The notes beneath the pieces are model-generated. The model worked only from the letters and a program-made list of their open reading frames with translations. It ran no database searches and was not told the origin of the DNA. Both the position numbers and the translations under genes were made by a program. A DNA stretch of 58,683 nt from contig NZ_BMRO01000019.1 in assembly GCF_014648675.1 (NCBI RefSeq), forward strand, positions 1 through 58,683, given 5' to 3'. This document shows positions 33,380 to 41,107 of the stretch, in pieces. Each line of letters begins with the position of its first letter. The stretch's first letter is position 1. This DNA is from Actinomadura livida (GTDB lineage: Bacteria; Actinomycetota; Actinomycetes; Streptosporangiales; Streptosporangiaceae).

Positions 33380-34611
33380 TTTCCCTCTCCCTCGGGCATC
33401 AGGCCGAAGAAGCCGGCGGCCGTGTGCATGTCCTTGTCGCCGCGGCCCGACAGGCACACGACGATCGTCGCGTCCCGGCCGAGCTCCCGGCCGAGTTCGG
33501 GGCCGAGCTTCAGCGCGCCGGCGAGCGCGTGCGCGGACTCGATCGCCGGGATGATGCCCTCGCTGCGGCACAGCAGCGAGAACGCCTCCATCGCCTCGGC
33601 GTCGGTGATCTCGCGGTACTCGGCGCGGCCGGAGTCGCGCAGCCAGGAGTGCTCGGGCCCGACGCCGGGGTAGTCGAGGCCGGCGGAGATCGAGTGGGTC
33701 TCCAGCGTCTGCCCGTCGCCGTCCTGCAGGAGGTAGGTCCGCATGCCGTGGATGACGCCGAGCGAGCCGCCGACCAGCGTCGCGGCGTGCCGGCCGCTGG
33801 CCACGCCGTCGCCGCCCGCCTCGAACCCGTACAGCCGGACGGACTCGTCGGGGACGAAGGCGTGGAAGGCGCCGATCGCGTTGGAGCCGCCGCCCACGCA
33901 GGCGGCGACGGCGTCGGGGAGGGCGCCGGTCAACTCCAGGCACTGCCGCCTGGCCTCCACCCCGATGACGCGCTGGAAGTCGCGGACCATCATCGGGAAC
34001 GGGTGCGGGCCCATGACGGAGCCGATGCAGTAGTGGGTGTCGTCGACGGTGGCGACCCAGTCGCGGAACGCCTCGTTGCAGGCGTCCTTGAGGGTGCGGC
34101 TGCCGGTCCGGACCGGGACGACCTCGGCGCCGAGCATCCGCATCCGGGCGACGTTGAGGGCCTGCCGCTCGGTGTCGACCTCGCCCATGTAGACGGTGCA
34201 GGTCAGGCCGAGCAGCGCCGCGGCGGTGGCGGTGGCGACGCCGTGCTGGCCCGCGCCCGTCTCGGCGATGACCCGGGTCTTGCCCATCCGCCGGGTGAGC
34301 AGCGCCTGCCCCAGCACGTTGTTGATCTTGTGGGAGCCGGTGTGGTTGAGGTCCTCGCGCTTGAGCAGCACCCGGGCGCCGGCGTGCTCGGAGAAGCGCT
34401 CGGCGTCCGCCAGCAGGCTCGGGCGGCCCGCGTAGTCCGCGAGGAGGCCGTCCAGCTCGGCGGTGAACGAGGGGTCCTGCTTGGCGGTCTCGAACTCGCG
34501 GGTCAGCTCGTCCAGCGCCGCCATGAGCGCCTCGGGCGCGAACCGCCCGCCGAACGCTCCGAAGTGGCCCGTCGCGTCGGGCACGGCACCGCGCGCGGTG
34601 TCGATGGTCAT
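33376..34611 (-). CDS. trpB: Tryptophan synthase beta subunit
   Basis: A 411-aa PLP enzyme joining indole and serine. The PLP lysine is Lys95 in KREDLNHTGSHKINN, with GGGSNAIGAFHAF as phosphate loop. ATG 34611 follows a 126-base leader that contains a leaderless mini-ORF. It is coupled to trpA by a 4-base overlap. Confidence 0.97.
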   Translation of the reverse strand: MTIDTARGAVPDATGHFGAFGGRFAPEALMAALDELTREFETAKQDPSFTAELDGLLADYAGRPSLLADAERFSEHAGARVLLKREDLNHTGSHKINNVLGQALLTRRMGKTRVIAETGAGQHGVATATAAALLGLTCTVYMGEVDTERQALNVARMRMLGAEVVPVRTGSRTLKDACNEAFRDWVATVDDTHYCIGSVMGPHPFPMMVRDFQRVIGVEARRQCLELTGALPDAVAACVGGGSNAIGAFHAFVPDESVRLYGFEAGGDGVASGRHAATLVGGSLGVIHGMRTYLLQDGDGQTLETHSISAGLDYPGVGPEHSWLRDSGRAEYREITDAEAMEAFSLLCRSEGIIPAIESAHALAGALKLGPELGRELGRDATIVVCLSGRGDKDMHTAAGFFGLMPEGEGK

Positions 34612-34660
34612 GAGAAAACGCGTCCTGTCATGGGAGAAGGGGCTTGCCGGGGTCAGTGCT

Positions 34661-34702
34661 TCACCGGGCCCGCCATCGCTCCCGCAGCGGCTCCACCAGC
34701 AT
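34661..34702 (-). CDS. Leaderless 13-codon mini-ORF ahead of trpB
   Basis: ATG at 34702 opens an ORF encoding MLVEPLRERWRAR and ends at TGA 34661. It begins exactly six bases after TAGGGT (34709-34714), the same leaderless arrangement as many true genes here, and ends 49 bases before trpB. It has one Trp codon, near its end. It might be a leader peptide that senses Trp-tRNA or simply couples ribosome entry to the trpB leader. I see no convincing mutually exclusive attenuator stems, so the function is open. Confidence 0.4.
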   Translation of the reverse strand: MLVEPLRERWRAR

Positions 34703-34708
34703 GCCCGT

Positions 34709-34714
34709 ACCCTA
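34709..34714 (-). promoter_or_regulatory. -10 box of trpBA promoter
   Basis: TAGGGT six bases before the mini-ORF ATG at 34702; it probably drives trpB-trpA. It lies just past the 3' end of trpC. Confidence 0.5.
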
Positions 34715-34737
34715 TCCGGTCCGCGTCCCCGGAACCG

Positions 34738-35544
34738 TCAGCCGCTCTGCCGCAGGGCGGGGTGGGCGCCGGCGGCGACGAGGTCGGCGACCGCGGCGCG
34801 CGGGTCCCTGCCGATCACCAGGCTCTCCCCCACCAGCACGGCGTCGGCGCCGCTGGAGGCGTAGGCGAGCAGGTCGTGCGGGCCCCGCACCCCGGACTCG
34901 GCGATCTTCACGACGTCCTTCGGCAGCAGCGGCGCGACCCGCGCGAACGTGCCGCGGTCGACGTGCAGCGTCCGCAGGTCGCGGGCGTTCACGCCGATGA
35001 CCTTGGCGCCTGCCTGCACCGCGCGCTCCGCCTCCTGCTCGGTGTGCACCTCGACGAGCGGGACCAGCCCGATCGACTCGGCCCGCTCGACCAGCGACAC
35101 CAGGGCGTCCTGCTCCAGCGCGGCGACGATCAGCAGCGCCATGTCGGCGCCGTTCGCCCGCGCCTCCCACAGCTGGTAGGAGGTGACGATGAAGTCCTTG
35201 CGCAGCACGCAGACGTCGACGTTGGCGCGGACCTCGGCGAGGTCCTCCAGGCTGCCGCCGAAGCGGCGCCGCTCGGTCAGCACGCTGATCACCTTGGCGC
35301 CGCCGGCCTCGTAGTCGCGGGCCAGCGCCGCGGGGTCGGCGATCGCGGCGAGCGCGCCCTTGGACGGGCTGCTGCGCTTGACCTCGGCGATCACCGAGAC
35401 GCCCGGCCCGCGCAGCGCGGCGAGCGCGTCCCGCGGGGCCGGGGCCTCCGCCGCCTTGTCCTTCAGGACGTCGATCGGGACCTCTCGCTGCCTTTCGGCG
35501 AGATCGGCCCGGACGCCCTCGATGATCTCGTCCAAAACGCTCAA
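34738..35544 (-). CDS. trpC: Indole-3-glycerol phosphate synthase
   Basis: A 268-aa TIM-barrel enzyme of tryptophan synthesis that closes the indole ring. Family motifs are VIAEVKRSSPSKGAL, LTERRRFGGS, VLRKDFIV, VGVNARDLRTL-like IGVNARDLRTL and IAESGVRGP. The start is TTG at 35544, with AGGGGG about ten bases upstream. A TACGAT -10 box at 35583-35588 gives a leader of about 30 bases. Confidence 0.96.
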   Translation of the reverse strand: MSVLDEIIEGVRADLAERQREVPIDVLKDKAAEAPAPRDALAALRGPGVSVIAEVKRSSPSKGALAAIADPAALARDYEAGGAKVISVLTERRRFGGSLEDLAEVRANVDVCVLRKDFIVTSYQLWEARANGADMALLIVAALEQDALVSLVERAESIGLVPLVEVHTEQEAERAVQAGAKVIGVNARDLRTLHVDRGTFARVAPLLPKDVVKIAESGVRGPHDLLAYASSGADAVLVGESLVIGRDPRAAVADLVAAGAHPALRQSG

Positions 35545-35582
35545 GGTCGCAGGCCCCCTATTTCAGGTCGTTCCGTGCACCG

Positions 35583-35588
35583 ATCGTA
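35583..35588 (-). promoter_or_regulatory. -10 box of trpC
   Basis: TACGAT on the minus strand, about 38 bases upstream of the TTG start. Confidence 0.35.
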
Positions 35589-35656
35589 GCCGGAGCGTCG
35601 TTTTTCCGGAGGGTCGGCCCCCGCAACCCGGCGGCCCGTGCGGCGCCGCACGTCCG

Positions 35657-36100
35657 TCAGGGCGCCAGGGCCTGCGCGAACGGCAGGTTGCGCAGAACCC
35701 AGTACACCGCGACGACACCGGCGAACGAGTAGGCCACCACCGGTCTGAACAGTACGGACCGCATCGGCATGCCCCGCACGCCCAGCACGGTCCACCGCAC
35801 GTACAGGTAGCCGAGGACCGGCAGCAGGACGAAGAACAGCGGGTTGAGCCCGAACGCGGCGCCGACGTCCCAGTGCGCGAGCGCATGGACGAGCCGCGTC
35901 ATACCGCATCCCGGGCAGTAGAACCCGGTCAGGGCCAGGAACGGACATCCCGGGTAGAGCCCCGCCTCGTTGGGGTCGCGGAACGCCACCAGCAGCGTCC
36001 CGGCGACGGCCGCGCCCAGCACCGCAGCCTGCGGCACCAGCCTCCGCGGCACGGTGCGCGAGCGCGGATCCTCGTGCGCGTGGACGGGCACCCGGGTCAT
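35657..36100 (-). CDS. DUF2752 membrane protein
   Basis: A 147-aa small membrane protein of unknown function with about three hydrophobic segments. The DUF2752 signature is complete: GLYPGCPFLALTGFYCPGCG, then MTRLVHAL. The conserved cysteines and histidine suggest a metal or redox site. ATG 36100 lies six bases after TAGGCT and lacks a Shine-Dalgarno sequence. It sits between trpC and a regulator gene. Confidence 0.88.
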   Translation of the reverse strand: MTRVPVHAHEDPRSRTVPRRLVPQAAVLGAAVAGTLLVAFRDPNEAGLYPGCPFLALTGFYCPGCGMTRLVHALAHWDVGAAFGLNPLFFVLLPVLGYLYVRWTVLGVRGMPMRSVLFRPVVAYSFAGVVAVYWVLRNLPFAQALAP

Positions 36101-36106
36101 GCGTCC

Positions 36107-36112
36107 AGCCTA
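36107..36112 (-). promoter_or_regulatory. -10 box of leaderless DUF2752 gene
   Basis: TAGGCT six bases before ATG 36100. Confidence 0.55.
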
Positions 36113-36134
36113 ATGCGGCCCCGGGCCGGGGAGA

Positions 36135-36803
36135 TCAGGCGTCCAGGACGTAGCCGACGCCCCGCACGGTCCTGATCGGGTTGCCTTCGCCGAGCTTGGC
36201 GCGGAGCTGGGCGACGTGGACGTCGACGGTGCGGCTTCCGGCGCCCGCGCCCGGCCCCCAGGCGGCGTCGAGGAGCTGCTCGCGGGTGTAGACGCGGCCG
36301 GGGTTGCCCATCAGGAACTCGAGGAGGTCGAACTCGGTGCCGGTGAGGGTGACGCGGCGGTCGCCGATGACGGCGGTGCGGCCGCGGGGGTCGAGGGCGA
36401 GCGCGCCGGCGCGCAGCGGGGCGGGCGTCCCGGCGGGGGCGCCGCCGCGCAGGGCCTCGGCGACGGCGCCGACGAGGACGCGGGGACCGAACGGCCGGTC
36501 GATGCGGTGCTCGCCGAGGGCGCGGGCGATGGCGGGGTCCAGGGCGGCGCCGGTGACCGCGATGACGGGGGCGGGCCGCGCCGCCTCCGCCACCCGCCGG
36601 TACAGGTCGGCGGGCAGCGCCGACGCGGACAGGTCCAGGACGACCACGTCGGGGCGGGAGCGCCCGGCGGCCATGGGCGCGCGGGCGGGGTCGGGCTCGA
36701 TCTCGACGTCGAAGCCCTCGCGGGCGAGGTAGCGGCGCTGCAGCTCCGCGACCGCGGGGTCGTGCTCGGCCACCAGGACGAGCCCGCCGCCGTCGGTGTT
36801 CAC
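36135..36803 (-). CDS. OmpR/PhoB-type response regulator with altered receiver domain
   Basis: A 222-aa protein with an N-terminal receiver and a C-terminal winged helix (LTGTEFDLLEFLMGNPGRVY, then SRTVDVHVAQLRAKLG and TVRGVGYVLDA). Asp57 (VVVLDLS) and Thr84 remain, but the invariant switch lysine is replaced by Arg103 in RIDRPFGP, and the receiver is otherwise poorly conserved. No histidine kinase is nearby. The GTG start at 36803 overlaps the stop of the TIGR02234 gene (GTGA), so it is translated with the Trp-associated membrane protein. It may act without phosphorylation. Confidence 0.85.
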   Translation of the reverse strand: MNTDGGGLVLVAEHDPAVAELQRRYLAREGFDVEIEPDPARAPMAAGRSRPDVVVLDLSASALPADLYRRVAEAARPAPVIAVTGAALDPAIARALGEHRIDRPFGPRVLVGAVAEALRGGAPAGTPAPLRAGALALDPRGRTAVIGDRRVTLTGTEFDLLEFLMGNPGRVYTREQLLDAAWGPGAGAGSRTVDVHVAQLRAKLGEGNPIRTVRGVGYVLDA

Positions 36804-37417
36804 GGCCGGCCGTCCGTCCGGGCGGTGGGGTCCTCACCGCGGTCGAGGGACTTCCACATGGCGGACGGGTCCTGCTGCCCCGGCTCCTGCCCGGTCTCCT
36901 TCCCCGCGTCGGCGGCGGCTCCGCGCGGGGCCGCGCGCTCGTAGCGGGCGGACATGCCGGGCCACCGCCGGCCGCGGACGGCGGTGGCGAGGCCGGCGGC
37001 GGCGAGCAGCACGCCGCCGGTGACCGAGACCATCCACCACAGGTTGACGTCCATCGCCGGGTCGGTGCCGAGGGACATCAGGGCGCTCTTGTCGCCGGCG
37101 GCGGACAGCACGTTCGGGCGCTGGACGGCGGCGGCCGAGGCGTAGGCGATGCCGGCGCCGAACAGGGCGAGGAGGGCGCCGACGGCCGCGCGGGCGCGGC
37201 CGCGGGTCGCGAACAGCGCGGCCAGGCCCGCCAGCCCCGCCCAGCCGAGGGCGCCCGCGGCGCCGCCGAGGTCGCCGCCGGTGAGGCTCTGGGTGAGCGG
37301 GGTGATCGCGTCCTCGGCCCGGACGACGGCCCAGGTGCGCCCGGCCGCGAGGAGCGCCAGGCCCGCCCCGGCGGCGCACAGCAGCGCCGTCAGGCCGCGT
37401 TCGCGCCCGGGGGTCAT
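36800..37417 (-). CDS. Trp biosynthesis-associated membrane protein (TIGR02234-like)
   Basis: A 205-aa protein with four hydrophobic segments, including GLTALLCAAGAGLALLAAGR at the N-terminus, and a hydrophilic tail ending MWKSLDRGEDPTA, which is the family's hallmark. In other actinobacteria it lies beside trpE; here trpE is absent and hisI is directly upstream. ATG 37417 is linked by an ATGA overlap to a seven-residue mini-ORF that itself overlaps the hisI stop. Function unknown; probably a membrane partner of Trp metabolism. Confidence 0.85.
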   Translation of the reverse strand: MTPGRERGLTALLCAAGAGLALLAAGRTWAVVRAEDAITPLTQSLTGGDLGGAAGALGWAGLAGLAALFATRGRARAAVGALLALFGAGIAYASAAAVQRPNVLSAAGDKSALMSLGTDPAMDVNLWWMVSVTGGVLLAAAGLATAVRGRRWPGMSARYERAAPRGAAADAGKETGQEPGQQDPSAMWKSLDRGEDPTARTDGRP

Positions 37418-37433
37418 CCGCCGCGCCCGGCGG

Positions 37434-37820
37434 TCATGACGCCGCGGCGGGTCGTTCCCCGACCGCGGCGGGAAGGACGTCGGCGTCCCAGCAGGTGCGG
37501 TCGCCGGTGTGGCAGGCGGCGCCGACCTGGTCGACCTTCACCAGGACCGCGTCGGCGTCGCAGTCCAGCGCGACCGACTTGACCCACTGCTGGTGGCCGG
37601 AGCTCTCGCCCTTCACCCAGTACTCCTGGCGGCTGCGCGACCAGTAGGTGCAGCGGCCGGTGGTGAGGGTGCGGTGGAGGGCCTCGTCGTCCATCCAGCC
37701 GAGCATGAGCACTTCGCCGGTGTCGTACTGCTGGGCGATGGCGGGCACGAGCCCGTTCGGGTCGCGCTTCAGCCGGTCGGCGATCTTGGGGTCCAGATTG
37801 GACGGTCGAGGAGCGGACAT
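37434..37820 (-). CDS. hisI: Phosphoribosyl-AMP cyclohydrolase
   Basis: A 128-aa Zn/Mg enzyme of histidine synthesis. Conserved residues are in EVLMLGWMDDEAL, TYWSRSRQEYWVKGE, LDCDADAVLVKVDQ and CHTGDRTCW. ATG 37820 lies seven bases after TAAACT, giving a leaderless mRNA, so the longer reading from 37892 is rejected. It stands about 11.8 kb from the other his genes. Confidence 0.95.
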   Translation of the reverse strand: MSAPRPSNLDPKIADRLKRDPNGLVPAIAQQYDTGEVLMLGWMDDEALHRTLTTGRCTYWSRSRQEYWVKGESSGHQQWVKSVALDCDADAVLVKVDQVGAACHTGDRTCWDADVLPAAVGERPAAAS

Positions 37821-37827
37821 GCGAGCG

Positions 37828-37833
37828 AGTTTA
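37828..37833 (-). promoter_or_regulatory. -10 box of leaderless hisI promoter
   Basis: TAAACT seven bases before ATG 37820. Confidence 0.6.
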
Positions 37834-37896
37834 TTGCAGTCCCCCGGCGGCCGGGCGCGGGGGCGCGGCCGGGGCGCGCGGGGCTCCGCCACGAAA

Positions 37897-37927
37897 GGGC
37901 CCGCCCCCCGGGACGGGAGGCGGGCCC
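37897..37927 (-). terminator. Terminator of the cold-shock gene
   Basis: GGGCCCGCC (37897-37905) pairs with GGCGGGCCC (37919-37927), followed on the minus strand by TTTCG. Confidence 0.8.
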
Positions 37928-37947
37928 AGACGTACGACTATCGGGTG

Positions 37948-38154
37948 TTACAGGGGGACGACCTGGTCAGCCTGCGGACCCCGGTTACCCTGCGTCACCT
38001 CGAACTGGACGCGCTGGTTCTCGTCCAGCGTGCGGTAGCCGGAGCTCTGGATGGCCGAGTAGTGCACGAAGACGTCCGGTCCGCCGCCGTCGACGGCGAT
38101 GAATCCGAAGCCCTTCTCGGCGTTGAACCACTTCACGGTGCCCTGCTGGGGCAT
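37948..38154 (-). CDS. Cold-shock domain protein (CspA family)
   Basis: A 68-aa single cold-shock domain that binds single-stranded nucleic acid. RNP1 is KGFGFI and RNP2 is VFVHY, after the usual GTVKWFNAEKG. ATG 38154 has AAGGAG at good distance. The upstream region to 38405 is long and structured, as is usual for csp genes. Confidence 0.96.
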   Translation of the reverse strand: MPQQGTVKWFNAEKGFGFIAVDGGGPDVFVHYSAIQSSGYRTLDENQRVQFEVTQGNRGPQADQVVPL

Positions 38155-38242
38155 GTCTTTCTCCTTGCGGCAAAACCTGGGCCCACACCTCGCGGGCCCG
38201 TGCGGTCGCTGCGGTACGCTCTCGCCCCCCGTACGGTCCCGG

Positions 38243-38280
38243 AAAAGCCAAAACGCCCGCTGCCATCAGTCCGCGGGCGT
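38243..38280 (-). terminator. Terminator, or attenuator in the csp leader
   Basis: ACGCCCGC (38253-38260) pairs with GCGGGCGT (38273-38280). On the minus strand TTTTGGCTTTT follows. It either ends the TIGR03085-like gene 125 bases upstream, or, if the csp promoter is further right, lies in the csp leader. Confidence 0.65.
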
Positions 38281-38405
38281 CTGGACGAACGATCGAGAAC
38301 CACGACTGCAACCGACCGCCCCACCGTATCACCGCTTCCGCCTAAAACGGAGGAGCTGCAAGGTTCGCGATTCTCCCGCGGGCGAACCCTGCCGTTACCT
38401 GCCCG

Positions 38406-39113
38406 TTAAAGACTCCAACCGGTCTCGGTCAGGGCCTTGACAGCGCCGGTGTCGCCGGTGACGCGCACTCTCGCGACGTCCCGGCGGCCCAGCGCCCACA
38501 GCACCAGTTCGCCGACGGGGCCGTGCACGCGCACGCCTCCGGAGGCCGCTCCCCGGGCGGAGCGGCCGCGTCCGGACACCCGGAGGCTCCGCCCGTCCGG
38601 CTGGACGAGCGTTACCTCCACGTGAACTTTTCTTAGCACAAGGCGGGCAATTCTTATCCTCCGCCAGAGCAGTTCCTCGAGTTCCGGTGAGATGTCCCGC
38701 GGCTCCCAGTCGGGACGTGCGCGCAGGACGTCCTCGTGATGAACAAAGAACTCGACACCGTTGGCGATTTTGTCAACGCCGGGAAGCGCGTACGGCGAGG
38801 TCTTCGGCGGCCCCTCCCGAAACCGTTCCACCAGCCGGTCGAACGGGACGGCGCGGGCCGTCCGGCGCCGGACGCGCTCGGTGTAGCCGGAAAGCGGCGG
38901 CAGGAGGATGCCGGGCGCCGCGTCCGGCCGGCGCTCGCGGACGACGAGGTGGGCGGTGAGGTCGCGGGCGTCCCAGCCGGCGCATTTCGTGGCCGCGTCC
39001 GGCCCCGCCTCCGCCAGGGCCGCGGCGAGCAGCAGCCGCTCGCGGCGGACGGGATCGGCGCTGGAGGAGGGGTCGGGAGCTGCGGGGGCCTGGCCGTCCT
39101 CGGGCGTGCTCAT
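38406..39113 (-). CDS. TIGR03085-family metal-binding protein (maleylpyruvate isomerase/DinB-like N-terminus)
   Basis: A 235-aa protein. The N-terminal half has KCAGWDARDLTAHLVVRERR, followed by PDAAPGI, and the middle GVEFFVHHEDVLRARPDW; these are the TIGR03085 hallmarks, with histidines placed to bind a metal as in mycothiol-dependent isomerases. The substrate is unknown. ATG 39113 lies six bases after TACGAT, giving a leaderless mRNA; the longer reading to 39260 is rejected. Divergent from the ABC exporter genes. Confidence 0.85.
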   Translation of the reverse strand: MSTPEDGQAPAAPDPSSSADPVRRERLLLAAALAEAGPDAATKCAGWDARDLTAHLVVRERRPDAAPGILLPPLSGYTERVRRRTARAVPFDRLVERFREGPPKTSPYALPGVDKIANGVEFFVHHEDVLRARPDWEPRDISPELEELLWRRIRIARLVLRKVHVEVTLVQPDGRSLRVSGRGRSARGAASGGVRVHGPVGELVLWALGRRDVARVRVTGDTGAVKALTETGWSL

Positions 39114-39119
39114 CGCCCG

Positions 39120-39125
39120 ATCGTA
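39120..39125 (-). promoter_or_regulatory. -10 box of leaderless TIGR03085-like gene
   Basis: TACGAT six bases before ATG 39113. Confidence 0.6.
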
Positions 39126-39253
39126 GAACGCGACGGAAATGCCGGGAATAAGCAGGGGGTACCGGATGGTAGGCATATCCAGGCCCGCCGAGCCCCCGGA
39201 GCCCCGTTCGCGGGGGGCGGTCCACGGGCCGCCGCCGTGATCGAGGAGTCGCC

Positions 39254-41107
39254 GTGCCACCTGCGTCGAGACGCGTCAGCCCGCATGTCCTGCGGGAGGG
39301 GATGGGCGTCCTGTGGGTGGCGGTGAAGGCCGAGCCGCGCGTCTTCACGCTGTCGGTGCTCGCCAGCGCGCTGTACGCGGCGATGACCGTGGCGTCCGCG
39401 CAGGTGCTCGGCTGGGCGACCCAGGAGGTGGTGCTGCCCGCGTTCGAGTCGGGGGACACGACGACCGGCGCGCTGGCCGCCGCGGCCGCGGCGATCACCG
39501 GGGTGGCGCTGCTCAAGGCGATCGGCGTGGCGGGGCGCCGCTTCTACGCGGGCCTCATGCAGTACCGGCTGCAGGCCGAGTACCGGCGCTCGGTGACCCG
39601 GCAGTACCTGCGGCTCCCGCTGGCGTGGCACCACCGGCACCCGGCGGGGCAGCTGCTGTCCAACGCCAACGCCGACGTGGAGGCGGTGTGGGCGCCGATC
39701 GCGCCATTGCCGATGGCGGTCGGCGTCGTGTTCATGCTGCTGATCGCGGCGGTGTCGATCCTGGCCACCGACCTGGTCGTCGCCGGCGTCGGGTTCCTGG
39801 TCTTCCCCGCGATCGCGCTGATCAACGTGGTGTACCAGCGGCGGCTGTCGCCCGTCGCGACCCGCGCGCAGCAGCTGCGCGCCGAGGTCAGCGAGGTGGC
39901 GCACGAGAGCTTCGAGGGCGGCCTGGTGGTCAAGACCCTCGGCCGGGAGGCGGCGGAGACCGCGCGGTTCACCGAGGGCGCGGAGGAGCTGCGGGACGCC
40001 AACGTGGCGGTCGGCAGGATCCGCGGGTTGTTCGACCCGGTGCTGGAGGCGCTGCCCAACCTGGGCGTCCTCGCCGTCCTGCTGATCGGCTCGGTGCGCC
40101 TGGAGTCGGGGGCGATGTCGCCGGGCGACCTGGTGAACGTCGCGTACCTGTTCACGCTGCTGTCGTGGCCGATCCGGGCGCTGGGCTGGGTGCTGGGCGA
40201 GGTGCCGCGCAGCGTCGTCGGCTGGCGGCGGGTCAGGGGCGTCCTGGACGCGTCCGGGTCCCTCCCTTACGGGGACGGCTCGCTGAACGGTTCCGGCGGG
40301 GGCGGCGCGACCGGGCTGGAGGTCCGGGAGGTCCGCTTCGCCTACGAGTCCGCCGGGGACGGCGCTGGGCGGCCGGTACTCCACGACGTGTCGTTCGCCA
40401 CCGCCCCGGGCCGGACGATCGCGGTCGTCGGCCCCACGGGCTCGGGCAAGTCGACGCTCACGTCCCTGCTCGTCCGCCTCGTCGACCCGGCGGACGGGTC
40501 GGTGCTCCTCGACGGCACCGACCTGCGCGAGGTGCGGCAGGGCGGGATCGCGGAGACGGCGGCGCTCGTCCCCCAGCAGACGTTCCTGTTCGACGACACC
40601 GTCCGCGGCAACGTGACGCTCGGCCTGGACGTCCCCGACGAGCGGGTCTGGGAGGCGCTGCGCCTCGCCCAGGCCGAAGGGTTCGTCGCGGCGCTCTCCG
40701 ACGGCCTCGACACGAAGGTGGGCGAGCGCGGAGCGACGCTGTCGGGCGGGCAGCGGCAGCGGCTGGCGTTGGCTCGGGCGCTGGTGCGGCGGCCCCGGCT
40801 GCTCGTCCTGGACGACGCCACCTCCAGCGTGGACCCGCAGGTGGAGGCCCGCATCCTGCAGAACCTGCGGGAGGTGCGGGCCGGCGAGGAGGCCGGCGGG
40901 GCGACCGTCGTGGTCGTCGCCTACCGCAAGGCGACGATCGCGCTGGCCGACGAGGTCGTCTACCTGGAGCACGGCCGCGTCATCGCGCGCGGCGCGCACG
41001 CCGGGCTGCTGGAGCGCTCGGAGGGCTACCGCAACCTCGTCAACGCCTACGAGCGGGCCGAGGCGGAGCAGGAGGCCCTAGAGGGCGGCGAGGAGGCACT
41101 GGCGTGA
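39254..41107 (+). CDS. ABC exporter half-transporter, degenerate ATP site
   Basis: A 617-aa half-transporter: six transmembrane helices (about 20-320), then an ATPase domain. Walker A is GPTGSGKST (393-401) and the signature LSGGQ (496-500) is intact. The catalytic glutamate after Walker B is Asp521 (LLVLDD) and the switch histidine is Tyr557 (VVVAYR), so this domain's own ATP site should be weak or dead. GTG 39254 follows GAGGAG. It overlaps the second half-transporter by GTGA; together they should form a heterodimer exporting an unknown substrate. Confidence 0.92.
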   Translation: MPPASRRVSPHVLREGMGVLWVAVKAEPRVFTLSVLASALYAAMTVASAQVLGWATQEVVLPAFESGDTTTGALAAAAAAITGVALLKAIGVAGRRFYAGLMQYRLQAEYRRSVTRQYLRLPLAWHHRHPAGQLLSNANADVEAVWAPIAPLPMAVGVVFMLLIAAVSILATDLVVAGVGFLVFPAIALINVVYQRRLSPVATRAQQLRAEVSEVAHESFEGGLVVKTLGREAAETARFTEGAEELRDANVAVGRIRGLFDPVLEALPNLGVLAVLLIGSVRLESGAMSPGDLVNVAYLFTLLSWPIRALGWVLGEVPRSVVGWRRVRGVLDASGSLPYGDGSLNGSGGGGATGLEVREVRFAYESAGDGAGRPVLHDVSFATAPGRTIAVVGPTGSGKSTLTSLLVRLVDPADGSVLLDGTDLREVRQGGIAETAALVPQQTFLFDDTVRGNVTLGLDVPDERVWEALRLAQAEGFVAALSDGLDTKVGERGATLSGGQRQRLALARALVRRPRLLVLDDATSSVDPQVEARILQNLREVRAGEEAGGATVVVVAYRKATIALADEVVYLEHGRVIARGAHAGLLERSEGYRNLVNAYERAEAEQEALEGGEEALA

